Shown here: positions 47,701 through 60,235 of the stretch, one piece after another | Position numbering within the stretch: the first letter of the stretch is position 1 | Layout: each line of letters begins with the position of its first letter | Assembly: GCA_009823395.1 (NCBI GenBank) | Contig: CM020509.1 | Location: 7,658,001 to 7,722,000 of the forward strand | From: Thamnaconus septentrionalis | Taxonomy: Eukaryota; Chordata; Actinopteri; Tetraodontiformes; Monacanthidae | Direction: 5' to 3' | Length of the DNA: 64,000 nt | Notes under the pieces: generated by a model | Database searches by the model: none | Seen by the model: the letters and a program-made list of their open reading frames with translations, nothing else | Told to the model about the DNA's origin: nothing | Translations under genes and position numbers: made by a program

Positions 47701-50700
47701 GCTTTTGTTGCACAAACAGTGACTAGAATATCTCAAGGCTTTTATTGGTGCGAATTATGGAGGGAGTTGGCAATAAAAAGTGAAATGAATTAAAGCAACC
47801 AGGATGTAAATTGAATAAAAAATGTCATGGAGCATTTCCATAATTCTTCGCATGAAAAGGCCTAACGTTCAACCTTGCACTTTAGCATCTGACTCATTCG
47901 CTCAAACATTTCCGGTGTTTTCAAGAATGACTGACAGCATGAAGATGACAAACTGGCTCCAGGGAATGACTTTCCTGTATCTTCTGCACCTTATTTAGGC
48001 ATCAACTGCTTACATATGCCCTGATTGGCATAGAAAAACAGACATTCGAAGAATTGTGCACCTGTGGTCAGTGTCAACAAGAAATAAACCCCATCCAATC
48101 TCAACGCAGCTTTGCCCTTCTTAGCTAAGCATCACGTTTCTCGGAATATCTAATATCTGCTTCTTTTGATGATGGACCAGCTAGGTTTTTAAAACAGTGA
48201 GTCATAAAGGAGCAGCGCAGCGAGCAGCCCCAGAACTCTATTGCAGTCCCACAGGTCCTTCCTGATTGACAAAGTCCTCTGCTCTGTAGTCCACCTTCTT
48301 TCAAGATAACATCTGCTCCTGCTGGCCTTCACTTCTCCCTTTGTCATTTTAATGTTAGCGCAGGGTAAATGGTGCAGGAACGGCAGTGAACGAAAAAAAA
48401 AAAACATTGGCGGAGGGATGTAACGGTATAGTAAATTTTGCAGTATTGCAACGTGTCTCAATGTCGTCAGGGACGTACAGTCGGTTTAAACTGCTGGGCA
48501 TCTGGGCAAGAAGTGTATTTTCCTTCTTCTTTATGATAAAGGTCTAACAATATAGTGAAAGTGGTTTTCCTCTCCTTCACTCGACAAGTGGCACAGGAGA
48601 AGTTTGTAAACGACAGAAAGTTTTGGATTTGAAGTGGGGAAATATATTGGTTTTCCCTTGTCAAAACATGAGAAAAGAAATAAAATACAAACAATAAAGG
48701 GATGCACACTGTAATACTGTTGTGATACTCAGAACTAAACTTTTAATTGCATGTTTGTTTTTCCATAAGTCTGTATCATTCTTTCCATAAATATAGCATA
48801 GTATTATAGCATATAGTATATAGCATATAGTAAATATAAGTATAGCAATGATCTCTGTCCCGCAGATGTGCAACCCTTGGTTCAGATGAGTGAGTCTGGT
48901 CCGGTTCAGCGGCTCCTGCTGGACGTGCTGCACACTGCTGAACTTACCAGCGAAGTTTCCACGTCGATTTAAGGATAAAAACTCAAACAGGAACTGAAGT
49001 TTAGCATGGAACCCACGTAACATATGAAAGTTCTCATCAGCAGGGTCTGACTTTGCGTCGCCTTCATTTTTATTGCCTTTAAAGGTAATACGGAAAGAGC
49101 GCGGCGGCGGCGAGTGGAGCTAATCAGCTGAAAAGACCGCTCTCAAGTGCGAGCTGCTCTCGTTGCTGCCGCCTCTGCTTTATTACAGCGTGACAGACAG
49201 GTCTCAAGGGGCCAGAGGCATGCTGGGAGTCTGCCTCACGGCGGGGTCCTGCATGTTGAGAGTTTCATCAGTAAAAGTGCCCATCAATCAACGCATTGGA
49301 ATGTGAGGCCCCTCCTCCCGCAATGACTATTGAGTGACAGCCGCAGCTGGCAGGTATTATGGCTGCGGCAAAACATCGGGGCTGACCGGAGTTTAACATT
49401 TAATCACTTTGTCAAGACAGCAGCGCCGCCGCCGACGCTCCGTAAACATTTGCCCTCTCTCCTCGGTCAGTGGTGAGCAGGGCCGCTCCTGAACACGATT
49501 AAAACGCTAAAATCGCTCATGGCTCTTGGCGGAAACGTGCGCTGTGCTCATGTTCGACGGAAACGTCTGTGACGTACAACTCCGCTGGGACTTTTTAAAC
49601 ACGTCCAAGATGAGGATCCTTCAAAAGGTTCCGCTTTCGAGCAACCATACCTGCAGCAGTCGTGTTTCTGTGCTTCATGTTGCTCAAGCTCACCCCTAAA
49701 ATCACACCAGCTCTGGGGGAAGATATGCAGGACTTGTGTTCCTGAAGAGTAGCAGAGCTCAATGTATCAGATCAGTGTTTAACAGATCATGTGGGGCAGT
49801 TTGTGCTTGTGCATATATAGATTCCGCCATGTTGTATCGTGTTGTATCAGACAGTCTTATGCTAATTCTATAAGCTCAGCGGGGGCTCGCTAGTCTGCCT
49901 TCGTCTTGCACCAAGACGCTGCTGGACTGATGGACGGAGCACCACTGCAACACATTCATTGTAATCCTGACGATCACTCACAAACCAAAGCAAGCAGGAC
50001 CAACTGGTACAACAAAACCCTTCCTACTGCAGGAATAAAGCAACTTGACATGACCAACTCTCTCTCTCCTCATGATCTGAAACACACAGTCAGGTAAATG
50101 CCAAGCATCACGATTCAGCATGAAAACTATTATCCAACCTGCACTGATGACATGCTGCAATTCTTTTCACTTAGGGGAAGAGTGAGGCCTTTGTGTGGTG
50201 AGTGGCTTCGAGAAAACGATTAACTTCCCTTGAAAGTCTCTGTGAGTGTTTGTTGTCAAGAGCCTCTTCAAATCCACTTCTTTTCTTGCTCTCCTTCCTC
50301 CTCCCACACTTTTGCGTCTTCAGCCCGGTTGAAATCTAACAATCGCCATGCTCAGGTTCTCATTGTTCAAGCTTTAGTGACTGGAAAATCAATTCTTCTG
50401 TTTATCAAAAAAAAAAAAAAAAGTGCACTCGGCTTGTCTTCGAAAGCTAACTAACGACTCAACAACAAGAGCCGTTTCCTAACAAGGGTGACGACTTCAG
50501 AATACCAGTAAATCTGGCCGACAGGGGTGATGAAAAGCTGCACCGAGCTTTTCTTCTAAGCCAATTAAATCCCTGGAGAAGATCAACCTGTGCTGTGTTT
50601 TCTGCCTCGGAGTCTGACTCAGCCCTCGGCATGCTCTCCTTTATATCCCCCCACGCCCCTCCTGAATTGGAATTTATAAATATGAGCATGACTGTGAAAA

Positions 50701-53700
50701 AGGCTTTAATTATGTATTGTAAGGTGGCCTCCAAAGTCAAACACCACCTCTGAGTGCAGACAACATCAAGTGAGACTCATGGGACGGTAGGGCTCAATAA
50801 CATGCCTGCTGTAAATATGTGAACATGCGAAGAGTCGGACTTGACCACGCATGCCTGCAAATCCAGTCCACCCACTTCAAACTGAGTATTTTCACACTTT
50901 AAACTCTGGCAGGTAAATAATTTGACTAGAATGTGTTGGAATAAAATAAAATGTGAAAAAAATGAAATAATTACAAAGGCTCAATACACACCGGTGTCGA
51001 ATCTGCTTTCTTCTCCACCACTGACTCCACTGCCCGTATTTCAGACTGACTATCCGTTGTGTGCCCTGTTTGGCCTGAGGCATGCTCAGAGCGGCAGTCA
51101 GGACTTTCAGACCGAGACAACGCTATGAAAGTAGTATCTCCTGCTCCGAAGGCCAACGATGATGAGCAGGAGAGGTTAATTGCACCTGTTACACAGCGAT
51201 CGACAATGAACTCAGCGCTGAGCCTTCACCTTTTCTTTAATCTAGCAGCTGCCTTATAATAACGACAACACAAATGTTACCTCAAGGAGAATTAATTCAT
51301 TGGAACTTTTTATTTGAGTTCCGGCCTGAGAGAAAATGTTCTGCGTCTCGAAAGACAAGTTCTTATCATAACCTGTCGAAAGTCAAAATCATCATCAATT
51401 AGCATCTCCTCCGTTTGGAGCGTGTATATATGCAAGGACTCCTCCTGTTTTATCCTCAATGATTGCGTCCTTTAAAACACACAGGCTTCCCTTCCTCACA
51501 ACTTGCATAAAAGCACTTTCCCATTTGTTATTTCACCAAACATAGAATGAAAAAATATGTTTATAAACCCAACAGGACGTCTGCGCGGACAAACAGAGCT
51601 GGCATAAGACGCCGATGCATCTCTTCTCTCCATCTGTCTTGTTTATGCCAAGACACTGTTTCTGACACCTGATATATGAGCCCTTTAGAACTGTAAATTA
51701 GCCTCGGATAAACCCCGAGACCCAATCTTTTTGGTGCGGACAAAAAGGAAAGAGCTTTGGGAAATGAGGACTGTCTGCTGAGAGGAACGTCTGCTGAATA
51801 GTGTAAAATCCAGACAATGCGATAAAAGTGCCTCGGCGTTGCGCGTTTGCCGGTCTTTGATGCCTGCCGAATGGAGCGGAGAGGGCAAATTTAAAATGAA
51901 TTCATTTGGCCATAGGCGTCATTAATTATAGCTGATTATGTGGTGATTTCCGTCTATAAAATGACTCAAACACATTGTAATTTTTTTGTATTTAAAGACA
52001 GTCGACACGCTGTGGTTCACACTGTAAACTGTTAAGCTGATCATTTAATTGGTTCACCTGCAGCGCTTCTTCCACCACTTTCAACAGCGCCGTCCCACAG
52101 CGTCCACGCTGTCTTGCTGAGACACAGAGCTGCTCATGTTATTGTGGAGGATCTGCTAACAGTGTGCTACCATTGCTCTGGGTAGCGGTGCGTGCCGGCA
52201 GGGAGAATCTTCCCTGCTGCAGTCTTTCTTTTTGCCCCGCTCAAAGAAAAGAAAGTATACGGCGTGTTCTTAGTACAGGCGAATCGATGCGTCGGCAGGC
52301 GAGGGGGTTATGCTTGTCAGAATTTTGGCAAACAAGACCCGCAGCCTTCTAACACTTTGAGCTCAGCGGCGATACAAAGCCCAGGTAGCTCAAAATAACT
52401 TTTTTGAAGTCACCGGGGGACGAGCGGCTAACGGAGCCACTCAACTGCAGAGCGTCTCGCCGCTGTCTCACCTGAGCGACGAGAGCCAAAGAACTTTGAA
52501 CAAACACCTTTTCAGGTTAGGCTGGACAAGCAACCACTCTTTTATCAAGTGCTTATCTGTAAAAGCTGTTGCTTTTCGCTCGGCCAAGTGCTGATTTTTT
52601 CAGGGTTTGTTCAGGAATATGATTTTTAGCCCAGTGGTTGTCTGATTCGTTCAGCTTTAGGAACACGAGCCCACTCGGACAAAAATAAGCTTTTCCTATT
52701 TATTGGCGACACAGTGTCAGATGTAATGTTTCAGATATTCAAAGGACATATTTCACACATTCGTATGAAACTGGCCCATAGACAACTAAAGTAACTGGGA
52801 CTTTGGATCATATGGGTGAATGTTTTGACTGGTTTTTCAGTTTGCTGGACAAAAAGCTGTCAAGTGGTTTGTGACAGTTTTAAACGAAGCCCCATGGCGC
52901 CACCTCTTTTTTTTTCTGTAAAACAAAAACTGTGATTAGGACAGCTGTACGATGAGCAGCGTAAAAAAAACCTGGTGAGAGATTTTCAAAAAGTGCCTGA
53001 CAGAGAGAGTCTTGTTTAGGCTTCAGTCCAACAATCCTCTTAGTTGCTAAAATTAGAAGAAAAAAAAAAGTACTGTAGCAGCTCTTCATCATCAGTCATT
53101 ATCGCCTAACTGGTAATAAAGACGGATTTTGTGACATTCAGGTTGAAATGAGTGTTCAGAGATGTCGGCAAATACTGCAGACAATAAGATGTGTTAAAAA
53201 AAACCCTCCAAAAAACAGTATTCAGCTTACTAAGTGAACTGCAGGAAGTAGTAGAAAAACACACAGGAGAGTTTTAATAAATTGGGATGAATTTATTTAC
53301 AACTGAAGCCAAATCAAACAAAGCTAAAACAACTCATTAGGCTGCCAGCTGCTGGAAGGAAGAGGAAACTGGTTTTATAGCCTCCGAGGTCCAGATCGGC
53401 TCAGTCAACTGACGTCCGTCCCACCAGTACCCACCAATTACCTGTGAGGCCCCTGGACAACTGAGCGGCCTCGACACTGCCTGAATGAAATAGTTTCAAA
53501 AGCAATTTGTGTTACTCAGATGGTGGTATATATATATATACATATATATACATATGCATACATATGCATACATTTTATCCAGAGAAGAAAATGCTTCATC
53601 AGCAGTGCTGTAAAAACTCTTGCACTTGGAATAAAAGACCAAAAATTATCTATAGATATTTTAATCAGCCTCAATAAATGTTCATAATCTTATTAGCGCC

Positions 53701-56700
53701 TTGATGTTTTCAGATGACTGGGCAAGTTAAGAACCTGGACGCTAGGCAACGAATTTTGATACATGGATTTGAAAAGTACTGCCACAAAAAATACAATAGG
53801 ATGCACTCAGTGTAACAAAAATGCAATGTTGGATTGGATGTGCGAGGATCAGGTGAATAATAATCCTTGAGGTTTTCAAGATCCATCCTTGAAATCTCTG
53901 TGCCTCTTTGCCTGGTAGCTGATATTTGTGAGAAAAATGCCAACGTTAACATCGAATTTGGTACCGGAGCTGGAGAACTACTTGCAGATGCATCAACATA
54001 AAATGTCCGTAAAGGAGGTTTTTTGGGTGAGGAGACTGTTGGGAAGAATTTTCAATAAATTCACGCTCTGCTGTGGCTTTCTAATGGCAGCTTTGGTGTT
54101 AATGCACCTAAGTTAAAGCCCAAGACCCAAAAGACGGTGGATTTTCTTTTTATTACAGTTGGTGGAAGCTGGAGAACCCAGAGGGAAACCTGCTCGGACG
54201 CAGGGAGAACATGCAAATTCCATACTGAGAGGCACAAGGTTGGAATCAAACCCACAACCATTCGACTGTGAGGTGACTGTGCGAACTCAAGCACCATGTG
54301 CTAAATACACCCTTGACCTTTCTCCAAATCTTTACTCTGCCCCCGTGGCAAAGACGACAAGACGGAATCCTGATATGATCTCATGTGACTTTTACTGGAC
54401 GCCACTGCCCAAGTCCTGCCAGAGTCGCTGCTGATTGAGTTTGACTGATGTCAGGAATCAGTTGCTGCTCGCTGCTCCAGCTAAGCACATCCCTTGACCA
54501 CATGTTGCCCTGACCGAAGTAAAACTCATAGTTGGAGCAGCTTTGCATGAACACACAACTTCTCGGTTTGCTTCCGTGCTTCTGAATGTGATTCTGCCGG
54601 GACCTCCGCAGATTTGCCAGCCAGTCGTTTAGCTGCTGGATCAAACTGACGCAGGCGCTCCGGGGTGAAGCGGCATCTTCCGCGATTCAGATATAATCTT
54701 TTTGTTTACAATTTGCTCCCATGGCACAGCTGCTCTTGCATTATGGGATCAATTTGTAATCTTTGTTTTTTTCCCTTTTCTTCCTATAACTGCACAGTTG
54801 AATTTCAGAGAGTGGAAAGTAATCTTGGAAAGGGATGAAAGCCCCACAGGAAATAGTCAAATGTTAAGACAAAACCGCGGCAGCATGAAAATTGCAGCAT
54901 CAAGGTGTCCGGCAACACGGAAATGTATGCTTCTTATTCATTCCAAGTCTCGATCCGCGGTGTTTGTGCTCATGATTCGGGGCTCTTCCTTCTATCAACT
55001 GGAGCATTGTGTCCCCTCCGAGGGAGAGCATCTAGTGGAGGAGAGGATGGTGGTGTTGGTGCAGGGAGGAGAGATGGTTATCGGCGAAACGAGCGGTTTC
55101 TATTTGGGATCTGATGCTATCTGAGGGATATGAGACGTCACTGAGGGGAACCAAAGTTTCCAGTGCTCTTACAAGGCCTTGCAGTCAAATGTGTATGTGT
55201 CCTGTTTGGTGCATCGCTGTAAAAAAGAAAAGAAAAAAAAAGACGTATATTGCAGTGTTTTGCACCATGACGTTTTAAAGAAAGAGGCAAAAGCAACAAC
55301 AACAAATGTATGAACTCTTACTGCAGCTCTGTCAACATGACGCAAATGACAGATTTCATACTTACTCTTAATTTAGTCATTTGCCTTAAGCATCGCTTCA
55401 TTTTTTATTTAATTGGTAAAAATAAGACTTCTTGGAATACAATTAACTGAAGTTTTTTTTTCCCATGGAAAAAAATGTTGTGACTTTTACATGTAATTGC
55501 GTTATGATTCAAATTTGAGCATGCTTTGAAGCTCGATTACATTGTTTTTTTGGGGTTGTCATGTGCTGTTCGTTTGATGTCTTCCATGGAGAGCTAGCGG
55601 CGCCGACACAGATCCATTTTGACCGCTGATGGAAATGTATTCACCCCGTTTCTTTTTTTTCTTCCCTTTTTGCCGATTTCAATCTGCACCGCTTTGATGT
55701 CTGAAATTGCTAATTTATTTGGCTGTGGGAGTGAATAATGTTGTCATAATCAGTGTATCAAACAGGAACGACTTCATCTGTGCACACAATATCTGCACAG
55801 AAGTGTTTTCTATTTACTCCCTAACTCCATAACAAGCAAGGTGAGTTTCAAGAATTTTTCAAAAATACAGAAAATATGCAATAGCCTCCTTCAACTTCAT
55901 ATGACAAAAGTCGCAGTTGCAGGAGAAGCAACAAACTGGAAATGATGGATTTTCTTTGTAAATTGCCTCCTATTGTTAGATCATATCAGCTTTAAAATTT
56001 GAGCAAAGCAGAATTGAAAGGTTTGACATTTTTGAAGTGAGTTGACCAAAATAGAGCAACAATATCTGTGCTATGGTTCAGCTAATAAATGTGATGGCAC
56101 TAGTTTCTTATTGGCTGAAAATTAGAAGAATGTTGCATATTAAAAAAAAAAAAAAAAAAGCATTTGAAAGGAGCCTTCTGTGGATGCTGCAACTTGACTC
56201 ATCCTCAGCCGGTCAGGATATGATTGTCTTTTGACCCAAAAGAAGTGAAAACTACATCAAGGGATTGATAAAATCAGATGGGAGAAGCTGCCAGTAGGAA
56301 AAGTCTGATACTGATGATTCTCATTTGAGTCTTACTTTAGTGGCATGAACCTTTCTGTCTGTTTAGGACATTTTTCCTCCCATTCAGACAGCCTGTTGCC
56401 TGTGGGGTCCCCCAGGGCTCAAATCTTGGCCTATTTCTGTTCTCACTTTGATTCCATTGCAGAACACCTGAGAAGCTTCATTGAAGAAGTAATTTCAATT
56501 TCAATGACAAATACTTGGCGTTTACTTATTTCTGCTGAACCTCCCACAACCTTCTTGGAAGCCTTGTTAGATTTTTTGAAAGGTATTTAAAAACCTGGAT
56601 GACTAAAAAGAAAAAAGGAAAAGAAAAAAACTCTCAAAAGTGATCACAGACTGGACGGCCCTATGTTTGGACCCCTTGGTCTTGGCTCATTGGGAAAACT

Positions 56701-59700
56701 CACCTGCTTGGCTCAGCATAACAATCACTTTGTTTAAAAAACCTTGATGCTACCCTTGACAACCATCCTACACAAGAGAAAAAGATTGACGCTGTTGTCA
56801 GCGTTAGCTGTTTCCCACTCAGGGTCCTCGCTAAGCCGATGCCCTTCCTGTCTTCCTGAATCTTTTGTCAGAGTGACTCACGTCTGTGTCTGCCGCCGAC
56901 CGTAACAGCTGGTGTGTGTTAGGAGCGAGGACGTGTCTTGCCACATTTATTTTCTATATTTCTTGTTACTTTTTTCCACTTCTTTGCACTGGTTGCATTC
57001 ATTCTTATAGTCGACTTTCCAAACTTTTTAGTCAGTCTGTTTCTAGGGCACCTTCCTCCACCTATCGACTCTCTTGACCACATCTGCACGTTGCCCAGAA
57101 TATACTGCAGCCCAGATGCTTCGAGATGTTGTGAGGTCTGCACTCGGGCAGGCAAGGTCATGCAGCCTTTAACTGGACATAAGGACTTCGCCTACACTTG
57201 ACTTTTTTAAATCGTATGTAAAAACCAGCTTTTACTCCTTGGCCTTTCTAACCAATTCACTAATCAACCTTTGTGTCAACACTGTGCCATTTCTCTTAAT
57301 GTTCTCCACTGCTATTGCTGCTCGTGCTGTACCTGCTTTTCAGTTCTACAACAGTCGAGTGAACATCTGCTGTTTTTAAACTTGCTCATAAGTTAACCAA
57401 CTTCAATTGTAACTCCACATGCTCTTGTTACGGCCTCACCCTTCCACACAGCACTGTCTGATAAGCCCTTTTCCAGAGTGCGCGATGTGAAATATATCCT
57501 TTGCATGCGTAAACCGAACGTCTAGTGTTTAAGGTGAGCTCACTTCAGCCCATTAAGACAATTTGCAAAGTGCTCATTTGGTGCATTAACACGCAGCGAT
57601 GCCTCCTCCCGTGGCTTCACTCCATCGTAGGTGTACAGGAAGTGGAGCTTACATTCCAGCAGACTTCATTAAGTTTCATTTTCCATTTTATCTCTCGTGA
57701 AGTGGACCATTAAGCCGGCGTACAAGGGGTAACTGATCAGCCAATCTGCCGGTGATTTATGTGGCGGGGAAGCTGAGGACTCAACCGAGCCTCCCAACAC
57801 ATTGATTACTGACATGGTTAATTGGCTAAACCCACTGGTACATTGAGACGAGCTTATTGGAAATGTCAAATCAAGCGGCTCATTTGCATTCATGATGTAT
57901 GGCGTCTATTCCGGCTCCTGGCCAGGCAGCACAAACTGACTCGCACAGGAAGAGTAGGGGGAGGAGGAGGAGGAGGAGGAAAAGGAGGAGGTGGAGCAGG
58001 AGGAAGAGGAGGAGCAGGAGGACGAAGCTCGACATCTGGGCCCATCTGGACTTCCCTGGTGTTGGAGTTAGTGTTGCTCTTGGTTGCATTTTTTATTTTT
58101 TTCTACACAACCCAGCGCAATTATTGAATGCTCTTGGCTGACAAGCTGAATATGAGAGTATGAGAGCTTAGATAACGGAGGCGACGGCTCAGCGGTTCAC
58201 CTGTGGGGAATGGGGCGATGATGCAGCTCTCAAGTTGGCCTGAAAAATCAAACGCGGCCCATCGGTTGGAGGTTGACAGATGCAAAACACCTGAGTGCGT
58301 CGCTATCTCTGGGTCCTTGTGTCAGACTGAGATCAAGTTATCTCCAAGATACCGCAGGAATAAGCAGAGAAAGGCTGCATGAAATTGTTTTTTTTCCCAA
58401 TATATATATTTTCAGATGTGGTGACAGACTCGAGAGAAAACAGAGCCGGTATGAATTTAGACAGTTTGAAAAATGAGACCGTCTTGACTTACTGTTTTGG
58501 TGCTGCTCAGAGATGTTTCATAAGAGTTTTTTTTTTTCTTGGTTTGTTTTTGTTTGAAGTTGCAGCTGCATTTGCTTTTGCTCAGCCTTTGTGCTTGTTT
58601 AGTTTACCAGCCTTGTGTTTGCCTTTGCCACTATTGTTGGTTATAAAAGTCAAAATTGCGTACAGCTCCGTGTTATGATGGTCACTCGACTGTCTCCAGC
58701 TTGCACACTCGTAAACGTGGTCAACTGAACAGGTGCATTTACCAGAACCATCTGTGAATGTTTTGCCCGATCAGATCAGAGACTCCCAGCCCCCTGGCTC
58801 CCATTACATTTTCAGAATCACCAAAAAAAAAGAAAAAAAGAAAAAAGCCTGTCCAGAGGATTTCACTGAATGACTTTGCAGCAGATTTGTTTTTTAAGCA
58901 ATGCTTTCTATCATGCTGAAAATAAAAATCAATTGCTCTCTATTTGTGTTGTCCAACAGCCCTGCTGGAGGTCACTCTGGCCAGCAGGGACTGCCTCGTG
59001 GCCGGGGACTTGTGCTCGAGCGATGAGACGTGCAGCCCACGTCTGCGGACTCTGCGCCAGTGCGTGGCCGGCAACGGCAGCATGAAGCTGGGCCCCGGCG
59101 CCCGGAGCCAGTGCGCCAACGCCATGTCGGCGTTGCTGTCCAGCCCCCTGAATGGCTGCCAGTGCAAGCGGGGCATGAAGAGGGAGAAGAACTGCCTGAG
59201 CATCTACTGGAGCCTCCATCAGTCCATCATCCACGGTCAGCCGTCGGAGGGACGGAGGTCTGAGTGACGCGTTTCCACGGCGTCAGACTCAATGTTTCCA
59301 CTTGTGTCATTTTCAGGACTCAAGCTGGTGGAGAGCTTCCCCTACGAGACGGTACAGAGGGATTATGACTACGTCCGCCTGGCCTCCATCACAGCCGGTA
59401 AGTTTGCTCGACCTTCATTAAGTTTCACCTCATTTTCCTGCAATTTTACCCTCTCCGAAGATGTTTTGTTCTCCCAAAACTCGACTCCGGTGAACTTTCC
59501 CTGGAAGCGTGCCCAAGGCTAGCGCAGGAACCGTCTGTTCCCCTTGTCAACTCAGTTGCAAAACTTTTCCTCCAGCATCCACAATGAAATGTTTTTACTT
59601 TTCTCACTGAACTGATTGAAGTGACTGATGGCATCAAACATGATTTAAAAAAGGAATCGAAAGGATGATGGACAAGATTAAGTTTGAAATTGTTTGTTTT

Positions 59701-60193
59701 TAGCAGGGCAAATCTGTTCTATTTCCGCATTTAGCGCCAGCGGTAATGCCATGAACAGCGGAGATAATCTGTTTGCAGAAGTTAAAAGCAAACACTTTAT
59801 TGGTTAACAGTGATAGTGTCTCAATTGGGTATGAGGGAAAGTCGAAAGGCTTGGTATGATATGATTAGAGTAAAAAAAATAAGAGAAAAATAGAGTAGAA
59901 CTCCACATGGCAGCGCTCAGGTAGGTTAGAGTCTCTGCTATAAACAACAGCAGAAAGTTATGAGTTGCTGAGTTATGAGTTCTGTTCTTTTTGAAGAAAA
60001 CACACCGGAGCTCTTTCAGCCTCCCTTTGTTCTACTGGTCCTCAGGAAAATAAGAGCCTGCTGTTTATTTACCCAAAGGTTCCACCTCAGAGCAGAACTT
60101 TGATTCATAAGTAGCCAGCTTTCTTGAAATTGTTCAACCTTTAACAAGGCGAGATTAAATCTCGGCATCCCAGAAAAATAAACACAGCACAAA

Positions 60194-60235
<42 letters not shown>

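Noticed and set aside
54702..55124. 140-residue ORF in gfra4 intron 1
   Set aside because: No domain, AT-rich codon use, no acceptor/donor pair of matching phase seen.
57822..58127. Gly-rich 101-residue ORF
   Set aside because: Produced by the (GGA)n tract.
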